This document shows positions 45,221-54,167 of a stretch of DNA of 64,000 nt, piece after piece; within the stretch, counting starts at the first letter, position 1, and every line of letters starts with the position of its first letter. A model generated the notes under the pieces. The model saw only the letters and a list, made by a program, of their open reading frames with translations, ran no database searches and was not told the DNA's origin. The DNA comes from an uncultured Phocaeicola sp. (GTDB taxonomy: Bacteria; Bacteroidota; Bacteroidia; Bacteroidales; Bacteroidaceae): NCBI GenBank assembly GCA_944320885.1, contig CALUJE010000009.1:33668-97667 (forward strand), read 5' to 3'. A program made the translations under genes and the position numbers.

Positions 45221-46878
45221 TGAAAAAGCAGAGAGTATTATTTTATTTGTTTTGGTTCATATTGTCATTGCCCAATTTTATATTGGCATTTACTGAACAA
45301 ATGAATGTATGGGGAAAATGTGCATTGATTATATTGCCTGTTGCAGTATTTGGAGTATTGATGACACTGAATAAAAAGCCTGGAATAATATATTGGGCCT
45401 GTTTCCCTTTCCTGTTTATCGGAGCATTCCAGATGGTATTGACTTATTTGTTTGGTAAGGGAGTTATTGCTGTTGATATGTGGCTTAACTTATCTACTAC
45501 CAATTCAAGCGAAGCCAATGAATTGCTGTCACAATTATGGCCTGCAGTGATAGGAGTTATTTTGATTTATATTCCTTCATTGGTGCTGGCTGTGTGGTCA
45601 GTACGTATGAAAGAGAAACTGTCGGGTGCCTTTAGGAAAGTTCACAGGCATATCGCAGGAGGATTATTGGCAGCCAGTTTGTTGTGTATATTGATGGCTT
45701 ATATGGCAGGCGGATATAAACTGACTGATGATATGTTTCCTGTGAATGCATGTTACAATTGCGTGCAGGCAATGGAACGTGAGGATGCGACGAAAGCATA
45801 CAAAGAAGCTTCAGACGGTTTTGTTTTCAATGCTCATATGGCAAAGACAGATACGCTTCCACAAGTGGTTGTATGTGTGGTGGGTGAAACATCGAGAGCT
45901 GCCAACTGGCAACTTTACGGATATGAGCGTGCCACTAATCCGATACTTTCAAAAACAGATGGACTTTTGGTTTTTCGCGACCATATGAGCCAAAGTAATA
46001 CGACTCATAAGAGTGTTCCTATTTTGTTGTCTCTGGCATCGGCTGAGAATTATGAGATACTGTACAGAAGTAAAGGTATCATGGCTGCTTATCGTGAAGC
46101 CGGTTACTATACTGCCTATATTTCCAACCAGCAACGCAATAAATCTTTTATAGATTTTATCGGTGAACAGGCTGACAGTTGTGTTTTTCTGAACGACAAT
46201 AAGAAAGGAGTAAGCTATGATGAAGTGTTGATACCCGCTTTGCATGAAATCCTTAAAAAGGGGCACAGACATTTGTTTGTTGTATTGCATACTTATGGTT
46301 CTCATTTCAATTATTATGACCGTTATCCCGAAGAAGCAAGAACATTTGTACCCGATTTTATAGAGAATGCCAAGAAGACTCATCGTCATAAGATGATAAA
46401 TGCATACGATAATTCTATCCGTTATACGGATGCGGTTCTAGGAAAACTGATAGGATTATTGACCGAATGTAAAGAAAGTGCGGCTTTGCTTTATACATCA
46501 GATCATGGCGAAGATATTTTTGATGATGAGCGTGATTTGTTTCTGCATGCTTCTCCGGTACCTTCTTACTATCAGTTGCATGTTCCATTGGTGATATGGA
46601 CTTCAGAGACTTATCGTCAGGTGCATGCTCAGAGACTGGAGTCTATGACCAGTCATACGGATTTGCCTACAAGCAGCAATTGTGTATTCCATACCTTGCT
46701 TGGATTGGGAGGAGTTGAGACTGCATATCGGAATGATTCTTTGTCGTTGGTAAGTCCTCATTTCTCTGTTGGTAAGAGATATTATATAAATGACAGAAAT
46801 GAACCGGAACTGTTAAGGCTCTGTTGGGATGAAAATGATTTGAAAGTATTGAAAAAAAAGAATTTGCGCTATGAATAA
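45220..46878 (+). CDS. Phosphoethanolamine transferase (EptA/sulfatase-fold family)
   Basis: This 552-residue inner-membrane enzyme is predicted to transfer phosphoethanolamine to lipid A or another envelope glycolipid. About five N-terminal membrane segments occupy residues 1-170. The catalytic domain has the nucleophilic Thr in VVGETSRAANWQLYGY (about 220-235), then QSNTTHKSVP, HTYGSHFNYYDRYP and the metal-binding SDHGEDIFDD (about 427-436). Gene order with an outer-membrane barrel upstream and a PCMD-like protein downstream (8-base overlap) is unusual. In other bacteria this activity reduces susceptibility to cationic peptides; here that is inference. Confidence 0.9.
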   Translation: MKKQRVLFYLFWFILSLPNFILAFTEQMNVWGKCALIILPVAVFGVLMTLNKKPGIIYWACFPFLFIGAFQMVLTYLFGKGVIAVDMWLNLSTTNSSEANELLSQLWPAVIGVILIYIPSLVLAVWSVRMKEKLSGAFRKVHRHIAGGLLAASLLCILMAYMAGGYKLTDDMFPVNACYNCVQAMEREDATKAYKEASDGFVFNAHMAKTDTLPQVVVCVVGETSRAANWQLYGYERATNPILSKTDGLLVFRDHMSQSNTTHKSVPILLSLASAENYEILYRSKGIMAAYREAGYYTAYISNQQRNKSFIDFIGEQADSCVFLNDNKKGVSYDEVLIPALHEILKKGHRHLFVVLHTYGSHFNYYDRYPEEARTFVPDFIENAKKTHRHKMINAYDNSIRYTDAVLGKLIGLLTECKESAALLYTSDHGEDIFDDERDLFLHASPVPSYYQLHVPLVIWTSETYRQVHAQRLESMTSHTDLPTSSNCVFHTLLGLGGVETAYRNDSLSLVSPHFSVGKRYYINDRNEPELLRLCWDENDLKVLKKKNLRYE

Positions 46879-47833
46879 GAATTTGGTTACTTTATTTTAT
46901 GGGCTTGTTCTTGCCGGATTTGTAAATGCCCAGGAGAAAGTAGAATACATTAAGTATGGAGATATGGATTCATGGTTGGTGCGTAATATCAAAGAAAGTC
47001 TGGTTATTGGTGGAAATACTAAAGTATTGTATGAAATAGCACCTACGGCTGTATGGAATGAAAACAAGGCGTATGTCAATCAGGGAAACTCGCCTTGGGC
47101 TACGTCAAATGTGATGGCAAAAGTGGCAGGAGTAACCAAAACCAATACTTCTGTGTATAGGGAAACCAGAACGGGACATGGATATTGTGCCCGTTTGGAG
47201 ACTCATGAAGAACAGTGTCATGTACTGGGATTGTTTAATATCAGGGTATTGGCTGCAGGTTCTGTTTTTTTGGGTGAAACTATTGAACCTATTACCGGTA
47301 CGGATAATCCGATGAGCAAGCTGAATGTGGGGATGCCTTTTACGGGCCATCCTAAAGCCTTGTGCTTCGATTACAAAGTAAAACTTTCGGGAAAACCGAA
47401 CCGTATAAAGCAAACGGGATTCAGCAAAATATCCGAGGTAAAAGGATTGGATATGGCAGACTGTGTATGTTTTTTGCAAAAACGATGGGAAGATAGTGCT
47501 GGTAATATCTATGCATTGAGAGTGGGAACTATGGTACATCGGTTTGATAAGAATTCAGACGGTTGGGTTGAAAAAGCTCAGTTTACAATTCATTATGGTG
47601 ATATTACACATCAGGATTTTTACCAATCTTATATGGGCTTGTTACAGGGTGAGCAGGAAAAGTATGCCAGAAACAGTAAAGGGAAAATGGTTCCTGTAAA
47701 GGAAATAGGCTGGGCTAAAAATGGAGAAAACCCAACACATGTGATACTGCAGTTTGATTCCAGTCATGGCGGAGCCTATATAGGTTCTATCGGAAACACC
47801 TTGTGGATAGATAATGTAGGATTTATATATTGA
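46871..47833 (+). CDS. PCMD-like secreted protein
   Basis: A 320-residue exported protein with signal peptide ending near NAQEKVEY (about residue 20). The body is beta-rich and ends with HGGAYIGSIGNTLWIDNVGF, which resembles the PCMD (putative carbohydrate metabolism domain) family; the domain often ends in a strand of this type. Visible pattern: DMDSWLVRNIKES near the N-terminus and FDSSHGGAYIG near the C-terminus. No catalytic residues are certain. It overlaps the transferase gene by 8 bases, so its production is coupled to it. Confidence 0.72.
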   Translation: MNKNLVTLFYGLVLAGFVNAQEKVEYIKYGDMDSWLVRNIKESLVIGGNTKVLYEIAPTAVWNENKAYVNQGNSPWATSNVMAKVAGVTKTNTSVYRETRTGHGYCARLETHEEQCHVLGLFNIRVLAAGSVFLGETIEPITGTDNPMSKLNVGMPFTGHPKALCFDYKVKLSGKPNRIKQTGFSKISEVKGLDMADCVCFLQKRWEDSAGNIYALRVGTMVHRFDKNSDGWVEKAQFTIHYGDITHQDFYQSYMGLLQGEQEKYARNSKGKMVPVKEIGWAKNGENPTHVILQFDSSHGGAYIGSIGNTLWIDNVGFIY

Positions 47834-47854
47834 TATGAATTTATATGCATAAAA

Positions 47855-47890
47855 ATAAAAACCTTTCGATAAGCATCGAAAGGTTTTTAT
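47855..47890. terminator. Bidirectional terminator between convergent operons
   Basis: A perfect 16-bp stem (47855-47870 with 47875-47890) with a four-base loop. Runs of A on the left arm and T on the right arm suit both directions: the PCMD-like operon and the NfnAB-like gene. Confidence 0.88.
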
Positions 47891-47919
47891 TTTTATAACC
47901 TTGAAACGGTACGTTTCAA

Positions 47920-50214
47920 TTATTTCTTTTCACTCAATTGTTTATGCATTGCTGCGGCAGCACGGCGTCCGTCTCCCATGGCCAGGATAACGGTAGCTCC
48001 ACCTCTTACGATGTCTCCTCCAGCATAAATTGTCGGGATAGACGATTGCATGTCGTCATTTACAGCGATGGTACCTTTGCGACCCAGTTCAAGACCTTCT
48101 ATTGAATGAGGTACGATTGGGTTAGGTGATACTCCGACGCTGACAATAGCCATATCAATATCGATGGTTTCAGTTGCTCCAGGAATAGGAACAGGGCTAC
48201 GACGTCCGGATGCATCTGGTTCTCCAAGTTCCATCTTTTGCAATACTACCTGTTTTACAGCACCTTTTTCATCTGCAATGTATTCAATCGGGTTATGCAG
48301 TGTGATAAATTCCACACCTTCTTCTTTGGCATGTTTAACTTCTTCCAGACGTGCAGGCATTTCTTCTTCAGAACGTCGGTAGATAATCATGGCACGTTCA
48401 GCTCCCAGACGGCGGGCTGTACGGACAGAATCCATAGCAGTATTACCTCCACCGATAACGGCAACGCGTTTTCCGAAGGTGATAGGAGTATCTGTATCTT
48501 CACTTGCTGCATCCATCAGGTTAACGCGGGTCAGATATTCGTTTGACGACATGATGTTGATAGAGTTCTCACCCGGGATATTCATGAAGTTGGGCAGACC
48601 TGCGCCAGATGCAACGAAGATTCCTTTAAATCCTTTATCTTCCAACTCTTTAACACTGATAGTTTTACCTACAATGCAGTCTTTAATGAAAGTAACTCCC
48701 ATTTTCTTAAGATTGTCAATCTCAACATCTACAATCTTGTTTGGAAGACGGAATTCGGGAATACCATATTTTAATACACCGCCAATTTCATGCAAAGCTT
48801 CAAAGACGGTAACATCGTATCCCAGTTTTGCCATATCTCCAGCAAAAGACAATCCTGCCGGTCCTGAACCTACGACTCCTACCTTTATTCCATTCTTTTC
48901 AGCAATGTGAGGTAATGAAATATGTCCGCTTTCGCGTTCATAGTCGGCAGCGAATCTTTCCAGATAACCGATAGCTACTGCTGGTTCTCCCATTTTCAGA
49001 TGGATACATTTTGATTCGCACTGTTTTTCTTGTGGACATACACGGCCACATACGGCAGGAAGTGCACTTGTTTCTTTTAATACGCGGGCAGCTTCCAGGA
49101 ACTCTCCTCGTTCGATGTTTTTAATGAAGCCCGGAATATTGATGCTTACCGGACATCCGGTCATACAAGTCGGATTGGCACAGTCAAGACAACGTTTGGC
49201 TTCAAGAACAGCCTGTTCTGCAGTAATACCTTGATTAACTTCTTCTTTTCGGCTGTGTGAGCGATATTCCGGATCTAACTCTGACATTATGACACGTTTG
49301 ATGGCTGTACGTTCTTTAGGTTTCATGCTCTTGCGCAATTCTTCGCGCCAGGGAGCATTACGTCCGGTTTCGTGATTTTCGGCCATGCATTCATGTTCAT
49401 GTGTGAAACGGTCCATTTCTTCCTTTTCTTCTTTCTTGAAAGCGCCCATACGTTTCAGCATCTCATCGAAATCAACCTGATGTCCATCAAATTCCGGTCC
49501 GTCAACACATACAAATTTTGTTTTTCCACCCACGGTAATACGGCATGCACCACACATACCTGTACCGTCTACCATAATGGTATTAAGTGAAACGTCGGTA
49601 GGAATATCGTATTTCTTGGTCAGTAAACAAACAAACTTCATCATGATAGCCGGGCCAATGGCGAAACATTTATCTACTTTCTCGCGTAAGATAACGCTTT
49701 CGACACCTTCAGTGACGAGTCCTTTGTTTCCATATGAACCGTCATCGGTCATGATAATTACTTCATCAGAACTTTTTCTGACTTCTTCTTCGAGAATGAT
49801 GAGTTCTTTGGTGCGTCCTGCCAGTACTGAAATTACTTTATTTCCGGCAGCTTTTAATGCTTGTATGATAGGAAGCATTGGAGCTACACCTACGCCACCT
49901 CCGGCACATACTACGGTACCGAATTTTTCAATGTGGGTAGCTTGTCCCAACGGACCTACAATATCTGTAATGGTGTCACCTTCATTCAAATCACACAATC
50001 GGGTTGAAGACAATCCTACTTTCTGTACAACAAGAGTGATGGTTCCTTTTACAGGATCTGCTCCTGCAATGGTAAGAGGCATACGCTCACCTTTCTCACC
50101 TACACGTACAATAACAAAATGGCCGGCTTTACGTGATTTTGCTATTAATGGTGCTTCAACTTCGAACTTAAAAACTTTTTCAGAGAATTGTTCTTTTGAA
50201 ATAATTTTGTTCAT
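47920..50214 (-). CDS. Fused NfnAB-like NAD(P)H:ferredoxin/glutamate synthase-type flavoprotein
   Basis: A 764-residue fusion. The N-terminal third (about residues 1-275) is a ferredoxin-NADP reductase-type FAD/NAD module ending in a [2Fe-2S] Cys motif, GTGMCGACRITVGGKTKFVC (about 217-236). The C-terminal two thirds are a glutamate-synthase small-subunit-like module. It carries Fe-S cysteines in CLDCANPTCMTGCPVSINIP (about 341-360) and CGRVCPQEKQCESKC, and two nucleotide-binding folds (GSGPAGLSFAGDMAKLGYD about 448-466, and GGGNTAMDSVRTARRLGAE about 592-610). This matches fused NfnA/NfnB electron-bifurcating transhydrogenase or a GltD-type relative. A clean promoter is at 50268-50298. Confidence 0.9.
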   Translation of the reverse strand: MNKIISKEQFSEKVFKFEVEAPLIAKSRKAGHFVIVRVGEKGERMPLTIAGADPVKGTITLVVQKVGLSSTRLCDLNEGDTITDIVGPLGQATHIEKFGTVVCAGGGVGVAPMLPIIQALKAAGNKVISVLAGRTKELIILEEEVRKSSDEVIIMTDDGSYGNKGLVTEGVESVILREKVDKCFAIGPAIMMKFVCLLTKKYDIPTDVSLNTIMVDGTGMCGACRITVGGKTKFVCVDGPEFDGHQVDFDEMLKRMGAFKKEEKEEMDRFTHEHECMAENHETGRNAPWREELRKSMKPKERTAIKRVIMSELDPEYRSHSRKEEVNQGITAEQAVLEAKRCLDCANPTCMTGCPVSINIPGFIKNIERGEFLEAARVLKETSALPAVCGRVCPQEKQCESKCIHLKMGEPAVAIGYLERFAADYERESGHISLPHIAEKNGIKVGVVGSGPAGLSFAGDMAKLGYDVTVFEALHEIGGVLKYGIPEFRLPNKIVDVEIDNLKKMGVTFIKDCIVGKTISVKELEDKGFKGIFVASGAGLPNFMNIPGENSINIMSSNEYLTRVNLMDAASEDTDTPITFGKRVAVIGGGNTAMDSVRTARRLGAERAMIIYRRSEEEMPARLEEVKHAKEEGVEFITLHNPIEYIADEKGAVKQVVLQKMELGEPDASGRRSPVPIPGATETIDIDMAIVSVGVSPNPIVPHSIEGLELGRKGTIAVNDDMQSSIPTIYAGGDIVRGGATVILAMGDGRRAAAAMHKQLSEKK

Positions 50215-50267
50215 TTCTTTTCTGTATTAAAAAACTAAAAGTTAGTGTTGGTCATTATTAGTACTTA

Positions 50268-50298
50268 CAAAGATAAAATCTTTCATCGGATTGCACAA
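50268..50298 (-). promoter_or_regulatory. Promoter of the NfnAB-like gene
   Basis: On the minus strand, TTG (50296-50298), a 20-base spacer and TATCTTTG (50268-50275) match the Bacteroidetes consensus. Confidence 0.72.
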
Positions 50299-50319
50299 GA
50301 AAACAATGCGGAACTATTA

Positions 50320-51345
50320 TTATAAGAACTTTATAAGTTCTTGTATATGTTCCTCTTTTGTTGCCCAACTTGTAGCAAACCGCACAATCGAGTGTTTGTT
50401 ATCAAAGATTCCCCAAGTTTCAAAAGTTGCTTTTTTTCTCAGCTCTTCTATCTTGTTGTTCTCTAAAATCAGGAATTGTTGATTTGTTGGAGAATCTATG
50501 TAGAATCGATAACCTTTTTGTCTGAATCCGTTTTTCAGAGTTTCTGCCATGTCAATGGCATGTCGTGCAATTTTCAGATACAAGTTATCTGTAAACAGTG
50601 TATCGAACTGTATTCCCAATAATCTTCCTTTTGCCAGTAAGGCTCCGTGTTGTTTGATAATAGGAAAGAAGTTTTTTAGTAATTCTTTATTGGTAACAAC
50701 AACGGCTTCTCCAAACAGTGCCCCTACCTTGGTGCCACCAATATAAAAAATATCACATAGGCGGGCTATGTCTGCCATACCCATATCTGCCGCATAAGAA
50801 GCGAGTCCATATCCCAGTCTGGCTCCGTCAATGAAAAGAGGTATATTATGCTTATGGCAGACATCGCTTAATGCCGTAAGTTCATTCTTACTGTATAAAG
50901 TTCCATATTCGGTGGGGTAGGAGATGTATAGCATGCCTGGAGCGACCATATGTCCGTAAGTGGGATCATTATAAAAGTTTGTAATGTAATTATCCACATC
51001 TTCGGCACGAACCTTACCTTCTTTTTGAGGTAATACAAGAACTTTATGTCCGCTTGTTTCTATGGCACCCGATTCATGAACGTTAATATGACCGGTTTCT
51101 GCTGCTAAAACTCCTTCGTAGCTTTTTAAGACTCCGTCAATAACGGTTGCATTGGTTTGAGTTCCACCCACAAGAAAATGAATATCGGCATGAGGCATAT
51201 CGCAGAACTTGCGTATTTTTTCTTTTGCGCTTTGACAATAAGAATCATAACCGTATCCGGGAGTCTGTTCCATGTTGGTCTGCAGGAGCTTTTCCATGAT
51301 TAAAGGATGTGCTCCTTCCATATAATCACAATCAAAATGTAACAT
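50320..51345 (-). CDS. Threonine aldolase-like PLP enzyme (beta-eliminating lyase fold)
   Basis: A 341-residue PLP-dependent enzyme of the low-specificity L-threonine aldolase family, cleaving threonine to glycine and acetaldehyde. Family marks are FLVGGTQTNATVID (about residues 57-70), NVHESGAIETSGHKVL, the substrate region FIDGARLGYGL (about 170-180) and the PLP lysine in YIGGTKVGALFGEA (about 200-213). The start at 51345 gives MLHFDCDYMEG, the usual beginning; a further upstream ATG is not supported. A stem at 50323-50341 overlaps the stop and may weakly terminate. Confidence 0.88.
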   Translation of the reverse strand: MLHFDCDYMEGAHPLIMEKLLQTNMEQTPGYGYDSYCQSAKEKIRKFCDMPHADIHFLVGGTQTNATVIDGVLKSYEGVLAAETGHINVHESGAIETSGHKVLVLPQKEGKVRAEDVDNYITNFYNDPTYGHMVAPGMLYISYPTEYGTLYSKNELTALSDVCHKHNIPLFIDGARLGYGLASYAADMGMADIARLCDIFYIGGTKVGALFGEAVVVTNKELLKNFFPIIKQHGALLAKGRLLGIQFDTLFTDNLYLKIARHAIDMAETLKNGFRQKGYRFYIDSPTNQQFLILENNKIEELRKKATFETWGIFDNKHSIVRFATSWATKEEHIQELIKFL

Positions 51346-51361
51346 GATTTTTAAAATGAAA

Positions 51362-51406
51362 AAGCGCAAACTACCCAAATATGTTGTATTTGTGTAATTT
51401 GCGCTT
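51362..51406 (-). terminator. Terminator after serS
   Basis: A 9-bp stem of high GC content for this region (51362-51370 with 51398-51406) is extended by an inner pairing, and followed on the minus strand by T-rich sequence. It separates serS from the threonine aldolase-like gene. Confidence 0.7.
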
Positions 51407-51427
51407 ATTATGTTATTAAAAAATATA

Positions 51428-52702
51428 TTAGTCAATCATTTCAAATCCGCAATAAGGAACCAGCGCTTTAGGTATGCGGATACCTTCAGGTGTCTGGTTG
51501 TTTTCAAGTAGTGCAGCTACGATTCTTGGTAAAGCTAATGCAGAGCCGTTCAATGTATGGCAAAGTTCGATTTTTTTGTCAGCATTACGGTAACGGCATT
51601 TCAGACGATTGGCCTGATAAGTGTCAAAGTTTGAAACAGAGCTTACTTCGAGCCAACGCTGTTGAGCTTCTGAATAGACTTCAAAGTCGTAGCATATTGC
51701 TGCAGTGAAACTCATATCACCACCGCATAAGCGAAGGATTCTGTATGGAAGTTCCAGCTTTTGCAAAAGTCCTTCTACGTGATCAAGCATTTCCTGATGT
51801 GATTGTTTGGAATGTTCCGGCTTGTCAATGCGTACTAATTCCACTTTTGAGAATTCATGCAGACGGTTCAGACCACGTACATCTTTTCCATATGAACCGG
51901 CCTCACGGCGGAAACATTGTGTATAAGCGCAATTCTTTATAGGAAGTTCTTTCTCGTCAAGAATCACGTCACGGTAAATATTGGTGACTGGGACTTCTGC
52001 AGTAGGAATAAGATACAAGTCATCAACTTCACAATGATACATCTGGCCTTCCTTGTCTGGTAATTGTCCGGTTCCATATCCAGATGCTGTATTCACTACG
52101 GTCGGAGGCATGATTTCTGTATATCCGGCATTTCTTGCTTCATCAAGGAAAAAATTAATGAGTGCTCGTTGCAAGCGGGCTCCTTTTCCTTTGTAAACAG
52201 GGAAACCTGCGCCCGTAATCTTAACGCCCAAATCAAAATCAATCAAATCATATTTTTTTGCCAGTTCCCAGTGAGGAAGTGCATTTTTAGGAAGTTCTGT
52301 TTCCATTCCACCCATTTTTACCACAACATTCTCTTCTGCTGTAGCTCCTTCTGGTACTTCTTCATAAGGAACATTGGGAATAGTGTAAAGAAGAGTCTGC
52401 ATGTCATTGGCTGCTTGAGTCATTGTCTCTTCTAATGCCTTATTAGATTCTTTAATTTCAGCAACCCGTTTTTTTGCAGCTTCTGCTTCTTCTTTTTTAC
52501 CTTCTTTCATCAATGCACCAATTGTTTTTGATGTAGCATTGATTTCTGCAAGGTTTTTATCCAGAATAGTTTGGGTATTTTTTCTTTTATCGTTTAATTC
52601 GAGAACTTTAGATATTGTTTCCTGTGCATTCTTGAAGTGCTTTTTTTCCAGTCCACGTACAACTTTGTCCGTGTTTTCTGTGATTTGTTTAATAGTAAGC
52701 AT
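51428..52702 (-). CDS. serS: Seryl-tRNA synthetase
   Basis: SerS charges tRNA-Ser. The 424-residue protein has an N-terminal coiled-coil tRNA-binding arm (about residues 30-105, rich in Lys/Glu/Ala). The class II catalytic domain follows: motif 1 region around RALINFFLDEARNAGYTEI, motif 2 CFRREAGSYGKDVRGLNRLH (about 270-289) and motif 3 LNGSALALPRIVAALLENNQ (about 387-406). It is preceded by the same promoter-hairpin module as nadE. Confidence 0.97.
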   Translation of the reverse strand: MLTIKQITENTDKVVRGLEKKHFKNAQETISKVLELNDKRKNTQTILDKNLAEINATSKTIGALMKEGKKEEAEAAKKRVAEIKESNKALEETMTQAANDMQTLLYTIPNVPYEEVPEGATAEENVVVKMGGMETELPKNALPHWELAKKYDLIDFDLGVKITGAGFPVYKGKGARLQRALINFFLDEARNAGYTEIMPPTVVNTASGYGTGQLPDKEGQMYHCEVDDLYLIPTAEVPVTNIYRDVILDEKELPIKNCAYTQCFRREAGSYGKDVRGLNRLHEFSKVELVRIDKPEHSKQSHQEMLDHVEGLLQKLELPYRILRLCGGDMSFTAAICYDFEVYSEAQQRWLEVSSVSNFDTYQANRLKCRYRNADKKIELCHTLNGSALALPRIVAALLENNQTPEGIRIPKALVPYCGFEMID

Positions 52703-52736
52703 ATTTGTAAAGTCTTAATTCATTATTTTGAATATG

Positions 52737-52786
52737 CAAAGATAAAAAAAGGTGAGTGGAGAGACAAATGAAAAACAGAGTTTTTC
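52737..52786 (-). promoter_or_regulatory. Promoter-plus-hairpin module upstream of serS
   Basis: On the minus strand TTTG (52765-52768), a 20-base spacer and TATCTTTG (52737-52744) are followed upstream by a perfect 7-bp inverted repeat (52770-52776 with 52780-52786, three-base loop). Spacer sequence and hairpin position match those of the nadE module at 16926-16974. Confidence 0.75.
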
Positions 52787-52917
52787 GGTTGGGTTATTAG
52801 TAGTCTTTAGTCTTATTTAAATATGGTGAAAGATAAATGGATAGAAATAGAGTCTTACTGTCAGAAATAGTAAAACCGTTTGGTTGTCTTGTATAAAATG
52901 TAGTTTGTCGGGTTAAC

Positions 52918-52948
52918 AAAAAAGGCTCATGGAATTCATGAGCCTTTT
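52918..52948 (-). terminator. Terminator after rpmA
   Basis: A 12-bp stem (52920-52931 with 52937-52948) with a GC-rich core is followed on the minus strand by six T. It closes the rplU-rpmA operon. Confidence 0.8.
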
Positions 52949-52970
52949 GTTGTAGTTTTTAGTATGAGGT

Positions 52971-53234
52971 TTATGCTTCAGCTGCAGGAATTACAGAAAC
53001 ATAACTCTTATCGTTACGTCCTTTTTTGAAGCATACAGTACCATCTACCAATGCGTAAAGAGTGTGGTCGCTACCCATACCGATGTTTTCACCCGGATTA
53101 TGAACAGTTCCTCTTTGACGAACAATGATGTTACCAGCTTTACAAGCTTGTCCACCGAATATCTTTACGCCTAATCTTTTACTTGCTGATTCACGGCCGT
53201 TCTTTGAACTACCAACACCTTTCTTATGTGCCAT
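52971..53234 (-). CDS. rpmA: Ribosomal protein L27
   Basis: An 87-residue ribosomal protein of the large subunit near the peptidyl-transferase centre. The start [20 protein letters not shown] and [17 protein letters not shown] are the family signature. It begins directly at the mature-type MAHKKG, without the cleaved N-terminal extension known from some Firmicutes. It follows rplU by 21 bases in the standard L21-L27 order. Confidence 0.97.
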   Translation of the reverse strand: MAHKKGVGSSKNGRESASKRLGVKIFGGQACKAGNIIVRQRGTVHNPGENIGMGSDHTLYALVDGTVCFKKGRNDKSYVSVIPAAEA

Positions 53235-53255
53235 TTCTTCTTACTTTTTAAATGA

Positions 53256-53573
53256 TTAAGCAATAACTTGTTTGATTGTTAACTCTGTAAATTGTTGACG
53301 GTGACCATTCAACTTTCTGTAACCTTTTCTTCTTTTCTTGTGGAAAACTAATACTTTGTCTCCTTTAACGATAGAAGAAGCTACTTCGCAAACAACTTTT
53401 GCACCTTCTACAGTAGGAGCACCTACGGTTACATTTCCATTGTTATCAACTAACAATACTTTGTCAAATTCAACAGTTGCACCATTTTCAGCATTTTGAA
53501 TGTGGTGTACAAACAATTTCTTGCCTTCTTCAGCTTTGAACTGTTGTCCGTTAATTTCTACGATTACGTACAT
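53256..53573 (-). CDS. rplU: Ribosomal protein L21
   Basis: A 105-residue large-subunit protein. [20 protein letters not shown] near the N-terminus and the basic [20 protein letters not shown] (about residues 75-94) are diagnostic. It is the first gene of the rplU-rpmA operon, with a strong promoter at 53663-53693 and a leader of about 80-90 bases. Confidence 0.97.
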   Translation of the reverse strand: MYVIVEINGQQFKAEEGKKLFVHHIQNAENGATVEFDKVLLVDNNGNVTVGAPTVEGAKVVCEVASSIVKGDKVLVFHKKRRKGYRKLNGHRQQFTELTIKQVIA

Positions 53574-53662
53574 ATTATATATTTATTTAAACGGTTTCTC
53601 CGCCAGGTGAACTTTAATCACTTAAAATTACTTCTTTAACCCGCACGGACTAAAATCGGCTG

Positions 53663-53693
53663 CAAAATTACAATAAATAAACTAATTGGCAAA
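53663..53693 (-). promoter_or_regulatory. Promoter of rplU-rpmA
   Basis: On the minus strand TTTG (53690-53693), a 19-base spacer and TAATTTTG (53663-53670) match the Bacteroidetes consensus. The transcript would have a leader of roughly 80-90 bases that might hold an autoregulatory structure; I see only weak pairing there. Confidence 0.75.
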
Positions 53694-54097
53694 TAGTTTG
53701 AGGAAATATTATTTTTATGAGGAAATGTTTTTCTTATTAAAAAGCGTAATGTTAAAGCTTGATTAGTTGTTTGAATATGAAAAATGATTATATAATGCTC
53801 GAAGATTATGTTTGGCTTGATATTGAATGAGTTTCTATAAATAGTGAATATATATACTTTTGCTCTTTATTTGCTTCTTATATTTAACATTCTGATTGTG
53901 TTTATGCGGAATTTGTGTCTTTTGTATTTTATTGGTTTTAGGAAAGTTGGATTAAAAATGAATTGTCGATCTGATATAAATGTTAATATTGAAATCTGTA
54001 AAAAGTTAAATAAAAACGCTTATTAACTTTTCTATTCTGGTTTAATTATTCTTTTAAGAATTAATAGGGATATAGTCTAAAAAAGAGAAGGAAAAAA
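53694..54097. other. AT-rich region between divergent rplU and the SusC locus
   Basis: About 400 bases. I see a second possible plus-strand promoter (TTTC at 53832-53835, 19-base spacer, TACTTTTG at 53855-53862) but no inverted repeats of the kind that flank invertible promoters. A 60-codon ORF at 53844-54026 is not supported. Confidence 0.4.
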
Positions 54098-54128
54098 TTT
54101 GTTTATTTTTTCAAAGCTTTTATTTTTG
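54098..54128 (+). promoter_or_regulatory. Promoter of the susC locus
   Basis: TTTG (54098-54101), a 19-base spacer and TATTTTTG (54121-54128) match the consensus exactly. The susC ATG is 40 bases downstream, with an AGGGAGAG purine tract ahead of it. Confidence 0.75.
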
Positions 54129-54167
54129 TTAGGTAATATTATAAATTTAATAAAATCAAGGGAGAGC

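Noticed and set aside
53844..54026. 60-codon plus-strand ORF upstream of susC
   Set aside because: It is AT-driven and hydrophobic, with no convincing start context. It starts within a possible -7 region.
53694..54167. Invertible promoter controlling the SusC locus
   Set aside because: No pair of inverted repeats flanks the promoter at 54098-54128, and no recombinase gene is near. The G tract is the better switch candidate.
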